Origin: SH-MAG3 sp036374995
GTDB lineage: Bacteria > Gemmatimonadota > Gemmatimonadetes > Longimicrobiales > RSA9
DNA length: 64,000 nucleotides
Assembly: GCA_036374995.1 (NCBI GenBank)
Contig: DASUSS010000007.1
Location: forward strand, 20,399-84,398
Direction of reading: 5' to 3'
Shown here piece after piece: positions 60,270 through 64,000 of this stretch. Under the pieces are notes generated by a model that was not told the DNA's origin, did not search any database, and saw only the letters and a list, made by a program, of their open reading frames with translations. The translations under genes and the position numbers were made by a program. Numbering within the stretch: the first letter of the stretch is position 1; every line of letters starts with the position of its first letter.

Positions 60270-63056
60270 TCAGAACGAGTAGCGCAGCCGCAGGATCGCC
60301 ATCCGGCCGATCACCGGCACGCCGATGAAGCTCTGATAGTCCTCGTCGAACAGATTCGAGATGGACAGCTGGAGCGAGGCGCCGGGGACCGGAAGCTCGT
60401 AGCCGGCAAGGAAGTCCACGAGCGTGTACGACTTCACGCACTCACCCTCCAGTGTGGCATCCACGCACGAGAGTCCCACGTACCCTGCGGAGTTCGCGGG
60501 GAACTCGTCCGTGTACCGCACGCGCACCTGACCGTTCAGGCCGAGCCCGAGATTGCGGTAGGTGAGGCTGGCGCTCCCCTTCTTCTTCGGTGCGTTCAGA
60601 GCCACGACCGTTTCCGTCTGGCCGAGCGGCAGCCGGAAGAAGTCGTCGCTCACCAGCGAACCGGTGACGCCCAGCTGCCAGGAATCGGACAGGATCGCCG
60701 TGGCGGCCAGGTCGATCCCGGAAAGGTCGACCTCGCCGAAGTTCACGTACGTCAGAACCAGAGCCGGACCCTGCGGGCTCACGGCCGCGGACGACACGAT
60801 GCCGCCCGGCAGCTGCGCCATCCCTGTCGCGATCGCCTGCGCCTGCGCATCCGCCTGGGCCTGGGGCATGCCCTGCGCCTGGAACGCGGCCGAGAGGCGC
60901 GGCACCAGGAACGGGACCAGCTGCTGCGGGCTCATCATCACGAGCGGTGTCGCCGCAATGAGCGGCGACGTGAAGTTCTTCTGGTTCGACCACCACGCGT
61001 CGGCCGCGAGCATCAGCCGCCCGCCGATCATGCCCTTGTAGCCGACCTCGAATGTCGATGTCGTCGACTCTTCGATGCCCGCGATGTCGCGCACCGCCGT
61101 CGGGGAGAACAGCTCGGCGTTGCTCGTGAGCGGATCGAGCGCGATCACCGGGATCCCGCCGAACGCCGGGTCTGCACGGAGTGACAGCATGTATGCCCGT
61201 AGCGTCGCCGGCAGGCTGGCGGCCGCGGTGATCGCGTTGACCTGATACTCGTAGATGTCGGCCGCCGTCACCGGTCGCAGATCGGTGGGCGTCCCCGTCG
61301 TGCCGAACGGCGTGCGGATCTGAACGCTCCCGTCCGAGGCGTGCAGGTTGATGCCCGCCCGTCCCGGCGCCTGTGCGTGCGCGCGGAATCCGAACGGGCC
61401 GAGCGCGCCGAGCGGGCCGGCATCGATGTCGAGGAACAGGTTCAACGACGTGGGCGTCGAGAACGCGCGGTTGTACGTTGCGCGGAAATTGTGATCCTGC
61501 GTCGGCTTGAAGACGAGCGCGGCGCGCGGCGAGAAGATCGGGTCGGGTAGCTCGGAGTGCTTGTCGACGCGGCCGGCGAGCACGATGTCGAACATGCGGT
61601 GCACGGCCGTCTCGCTCTGGAGGTATCCACCGATCTCATCGTACGTGTCGTTGTCCTCGTTGCGTCCGTTGATCGTCTGCTCGGTCACCGGAATCGTGCG
61701 TACGTAGTCGACACCATACGCGAAGTTCTGCCAGGTTCCGAGATTCAGACGATGCTGGAGCTGCGACACCCATACCCGTGACTTGTCCGTGATCGGCGAG
61801 CCGTTCCGGAGCAGGTAGGTGTCGCCGGCATTGCTCATGTTGAGGTATGTCTGCGCGAACAGGTTCCCGTACGTCGCGCGTGCCTGTGCATAGCTGTACT
61901 TCCAGTCGACGACCTGCGCCGCGCCGATGCCGGTGAGCTCGATGCTGTTCGTGTTCGTGAGGCCGGCCGAGAACACGGCCGTCAGACGATCCGTTGCCGC
62001 CCAGTCGGCGCGCAGATCGCCCGAGAATCGACTCAGGTCGAAATCGCGGTTGGCAATCAGTGCGCTCCTTCTCGTCACCTCCGCCTGCGGCATGGTCGGC
62101 GGGAAGAGAACGGCACCGCCACCGGCATCGACGATCGCGCGGATGCTGTCCTCGCCCGTGTCCCGGTAGAACCATTCCTCGGCGCGCATGTATTGACCCG
62201 ACAGCTTCACGCCGAAGCGGTCCGAGAGCGTATGCGACGTGCGGAACGTGCCGTGGAACAGATCGCGTTCGCCACCCGCCAGCGTGAGCGTAGTGCGCTG
62301 CTCCTCGAACGGCGACTTCGTCAGGATGTGCAGCACCCCGTTCGCGGTATTCGGGCCGTACAGCGCCGAAGCCGGGCCGAGCACGACCTCCATGCGACCG
62401 ATGTCCTCATCGCTCTGCGGCACGAACTGCAGGAAGTTTACGCGGAGCGAGGGTACACCGGCGATGCGGTGGTCGGTGAGCGTGAGCAGTGCACCGGAGA
62501 AGATGTTGTTGAAGCCGCGCACGACCACGTTGCGCGACTGGACGCCGCTCTCGATTACGTCGACTGCGGGCGCTGAGCGCACGTGATCGACGGGCGTCAC
62601 CGCAGGCTGCTCGCGCACGTCACGCTCGGAGACCGTCGAGACGCTCGCGGGTGTCTCGCTCGCCCGCTTCGGGTCAACCGAGCCGGTGCCGGTAACCACC
62701 ACCTGCTCCAGCTGGAAGGGGACGACCTCCAGCGTGAAATCCCTGCTCACGGATCCGCCCGCCGGCACGGTTACGCCCGCGACGCGGGCGTCGCGGTGCC
62801 CGAGAACCGTGACCATTACGTCGTAGGTTCCGGCGGGCACGGTGAGACTGAAGTGACCGGTTGCGTTGGTGGTGCTGCGCGCGGCCGTGCGGCCGTCGGC
62901 CGCGACCGCTTCGACGACGGCGCTGACCAGCGGTCGTGCGCCGTCCTGCGAGGTCACACGACCCGTAATCGTTCCGTTCTGGCCCCACGCCGGCGCGGCC
63001 CCGAGCAGGAGCACAGCGAAGGCTGCGTGCAGCCACACTTTCAGCTTCGAACCCAT
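60270..63056 (-). CDS. TonB-dependent outer-membrane receptor with carboxypeptidase-like N-domain
   Basis: The 928-residue product has a signal peptide (about 1-26, APAWGQ), a carboxypeptidase-regulatory-like domain (about 28-110, GTITGRVTSQDGARPLVSAVVEA), a plug with VVVTGTGS, SRNVVVRGFNNIFSGALLTLTDHRIAG and GPASALYGPNTANGVLHILTKSP, and a beta-barrel ending RMAILRLRYSF. It lacks the SusC-type YGSRAANG pattern and has no SusD partner, so it is a classical TonB receptor; the ligand is unknown. The ATG at 63056 has GAGG 6 nt upstream. Divergent from a gene at 63362. Confidence 0.94.
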   Translation of the reverse strand: MGSKLKVWLHAAFAVLLLGAAPAWGQNGTITGRVTSQDGARPLVSAVVEAVAADGRTAARSTTNATGHFSLTVPAGTYDVMVTVLGHRDARVAGVTVPAGGSVSRDFTLEVVPFQLEQVVVTGTGSVDPKRASETPASVSTVSERDVREQPAVTPVDHVRSAPAVDVIESGVQSRNVVVRGFNNIFSGALLTLTDHRIAGVPSLRVNFLQFVPQSDEDIGRMEVVLGPASALYGPNTANGVLHILTKSPFEEQRTTLTLAGGERDLFHGTFRTSHTLSDRFGVKLSGQYMRAEEWFYRDTGEDSIRAIVDAGGGAVLFPPTMPQAEVTRRSALIANRDFDLSRFSGDLRADWAATDRLTAVFSAGLTNTNSIELTGIGAAQVVDWKYSYAQARATYGNLFAQTYLNMSNAGDTYLLRNGSPITDKSRVWVSQLQHRLNLGTWQNFAYGVDYVRTIPVTEQTINGRNEDNDTYDEIGGYLQSETAVHRMFDIVLAGRVDKHSELPDPIFSPRAALVFKPTQDHNFRATYNRAFSTPTSLNLFLDIDAGPLGALGPFGFRAHAQAPGRAGINLHASDGSVQIRTPFGTTGTPTDLRPVTAADIYEYQVNAITAAASLPATLRAYMLSLRADPAFGGIPVIALDPLTSNAELFSPTAVRDIAGIEESTTSTFEVGYKGMIGGRLMLAADAWWSNQKNFTSPLIAATPLVMMSPQQLVPFLVPRLSAAFQAQGMPQAQADAQAQAIATGMAQLPGGIVSSAAVSPQGPALVLTYVNFGEVDLSGIDLAATAILSDSWQLGVTGSLVSDDFFRLPLGQTETVVALNAPKKKGSASLTYRNLGLGLNGQVRVRYTDEFPANSAGYVGLSCVDATLEGECVKSYTLVDFLAGYELPVPGASLQLSISNLFDEDYQSFIGVPVIGRMAILRLRYSF

Positions 63057-63254
63057 GGGAACCTCTTCGATTGATTGAATCGCAGCGTCTCGATCGTCGA
63101 CCGTCCGGATCCGCCAGGTATTACCGTCGTGCACCGGAGCGCGCCGTCCGGGTTCCGGTCCGCGTCTTCGGGATGGCTCCCTCCGTCGGGGCAGCTGGCG
63201 TCAGGGAAACTCTACTGTTGAAACGTGATCGGGGCCGTGGGCAGGCCGGGGTCC
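63057..63254 (-). other. 190-nt untranslated leader of the TonB receptor gene
   Basis: The promoter at 63255-63283 predicts a start near 63248, about 190 nt before the ATG at 63056. The leader has several G/C-rich self-complementary blocks but I could not match the conserved boxes of cobalamin, TPP, SAM or c-di-GMP riboswitches. An in-frame upstream GTG at 63134 exists but lacks a ribosome binding site. No other gene is seen. Confidence 0.35.
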
Positions 63255-63283
63255 AGTATATTCCGGCACCCGGGGCGGGTCAA
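63255..63283 (-). promoter_or_regulatory. Sigma70 promoter of the TonB receptor gene
   Basis: On the minus strand TTGACC (63283-63278), 17-bp spacer, TATACT (63260-63255). This is one of the closest consensus matches in the window. It is back to back with the promoter at 63299. Confidence 0.75.
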
Positions 63284-63298
63284 GAATCGCACGCGCGT

Positions 63299-63328
63299 TT
63301 GACGGCCTGCATCCGGCCGCGCGATACT
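63299..63328 (+). promoter_or_regulatory. Predicted promoter of the gene at 63362
   Basis: TTGACG (63299-63304), 18-bp spacer, GATACT (63323-63328). The predicted start near 63335 is about 27 nt before the ATG at 63362. Its -35 lies 15 bp from the -35 of the divergent receptor promoter, so one regulator could control both. Confidence 0.55.
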
Positions 63329-63361
63329 TGCCGCGCAACGCACCAGGGGAAGGACGACCGG

Positions 63362-64000
63362 ATGCCGGCGGACGCCGACCTGACGGGCAACGATTACGTG
63401 AGTATTCCATCGATTCGCGCCGACGGCTCGGTCGATGGGATCAACGTGCTGCACGGCGCGTCGGCCGGCCTGATCGAGTGGGCCGGCGGGACGGACGGTG
63501 CGCTGCTGCGTCCGGCGATCGGCTTCGGTGGCGACGCCGTGCGCATTTCAGAGGCGCAGTGGCGCCGCCTCGACCGCTGGATCCCGACGTTCACGGTGAA
63601 GCTGCCGGACGGATCGACGGTGACGGGTACGATCTGCGCGCCCGGCGGTTATCCACCCGCACGCGGCTTCATGATCCGGATCGAGGCCGAGAATCGCGGT
63701 CGCGCGCCCCGCGAGCTGCGCGTCGGCCTCGACGTCGAATGGGTGTGGTCCCGACTCTGGATCGCCGCGTCGCGTCCGCTCCGCGGAACGAACGCCCTCG
63801 GCGCGCACGAGCCGGGGGTGCTCACGCTGGAGGTCGACGGCGGGCGCGGACCTGCGCTGGCGATCAGTGGCGGACAGAACGCCGAGCTCTTCGCGGCGAG
63901 CGCCGCCGACGCGCTCGCGCCGCTCGCGATCGGCTCCTGCATCGATGCGCCGAACGGCTCGCCGCTGCGCGCCCGGGTCGGTCAGTCCACGACGGTAAAG
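63362..64000 (+). CDS. Protein of unknown function, possibly sugar-processing (C-terminus cut off)
   Basis: The ATG at 63362 with AGGGGAAGGA upstream opens a frame of 213 codons that reaches the window edge without a stop. It reads MPADADLTGNDYVSIPSIRA, then GASAGLIEWAGGTDG and RRLDRWIPTFTVKLPDGS, with a beta-rich composition and no signal peptide. Strand-rich N-terminal domains of this kind occur in front of alpha/alpha-barrel glycoside hydrolases, but the catalytic part would be outside the window. Frame and codon bias leave no doubt that it is coding. Its divergence from a TonB receptor suggests a shared uptake/processing role, by inference. Confidence 0.7.
   Translation, partial: MPADADLTGNDYVSIPSIRADGSVDGINVLHGASAGLIEWAGGTDGALLRPAIGFGGDAVRISEAQWRRLDRWIPTFTVKLPDGSTVTGTICAPGGYPPARGFMIRIEAENRGRAPRELRVGLDVEWVWSRLWIAASRPLRGTNALGAHEPGVLTLEVDGGRGPALAISGGQNAELFAASAADALAPLAIGSCIDAPNGSPLRARVGQSTTVK

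Noticed and set aside
63057..63254. Cobalamin or other known riboswitch in the TonB receptor leader
   Set aside because: I could not find the B12 box or the conserved cores of TPP, SAM or c-di-GMP riboswitches by eye.

Overview
The window is about 64 kb of GC-rich (high-60s percent), gene-dense bacterial chromosome with very short gaps, many start/stop overlaps (ATGA/GTGA) and frequent GTG and TTG starts. A SusC/SusD pair, a Bat (aerotolerance) operon, a bacillithiol gene, a CIRCE-controlled groESL operon and several small stand-alone TonB-plug-like proteins together suggest Gemmatimonadota. That assignment is inference; there is no rRNA here to confirm it. Nearly all genes are chromosomal core genes. 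No phage, transposase, CRISPR array or classical defence system was seen.

Layout. 1-1312: NhaC-type antiporter, cut by the window edge, divergent from pyrR-pyrB-pyrC and a YhaM-like exonuclease (1487-5448). 5449-6054: palindromic repeat, then rpsT on the minus strand with its own promoter and terminator. 6178-10210: scpA-scpB-rluB and an unrecognised Rossmann-fold protein. 10259-18261: moxR-DUF58-BatA-BatBC-BatDE operon. 18268-19070: upp and a tRNA-Ile2(CAU). 19690-21455: an NSS-family amino-acid symporter with a small MetS-like subunit. 21462-24747: a CaCA-type cation exchanger with a coupled small membrane protein, a putative lipoprotein and two plug-like proteins. 24830-29467: susD and susC on the minus strand. 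29826-33254: secD-secF-tatD. 33314-39640: a tightly overlapped mutL-miaA-bshA-nadC-birA-coaX operon. 39857-41945: promoter-CIRCE-groES-groEL. 42066-42686: a small element with terminal inverted repeats carrying a frameshifted four-helix-bundle (IVP) gene. 42710-44869: thrS behind a Thr-rich leader peptide and terminator. 44880-50644: a second palindromic repeat, then infC-rpmI-rplT, pheS-pheT and a zapB-like/zapA pair. 50746-60196: rny, folD-xseA-xseB-ispA-dxs-nadK and recN. 60270-64000: a TonB-dependent receptor divergent from the start of an unidentified protein that runs off the window.

The most interesting signals are regulatory. Directly upstream of thrS is a 21-codon ORF with eight Thr codons, placed so that its ATG is the predicted transcription start, followed by a strong intrinsic terminator. 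This is the layout of threonine attenuation with a leaderless leader peptide. The infC reading frame appears to start at AUA behind a perfect Shine-Dalgarno sequence that follows immediately after a second leader terminator, which has a competing upstream pairing partner. Other points are the fused Bat proteins with relic internal signal peptides, paired stand-alone plug-domain proteins, a sliding-clamp-like C-terminus on the YhaM homologue, a UUG start for rpsT, and a consistent promoter form (TTGACA-like, 16-18 bp, TAnnnT followed by pyrimidines and CGC).
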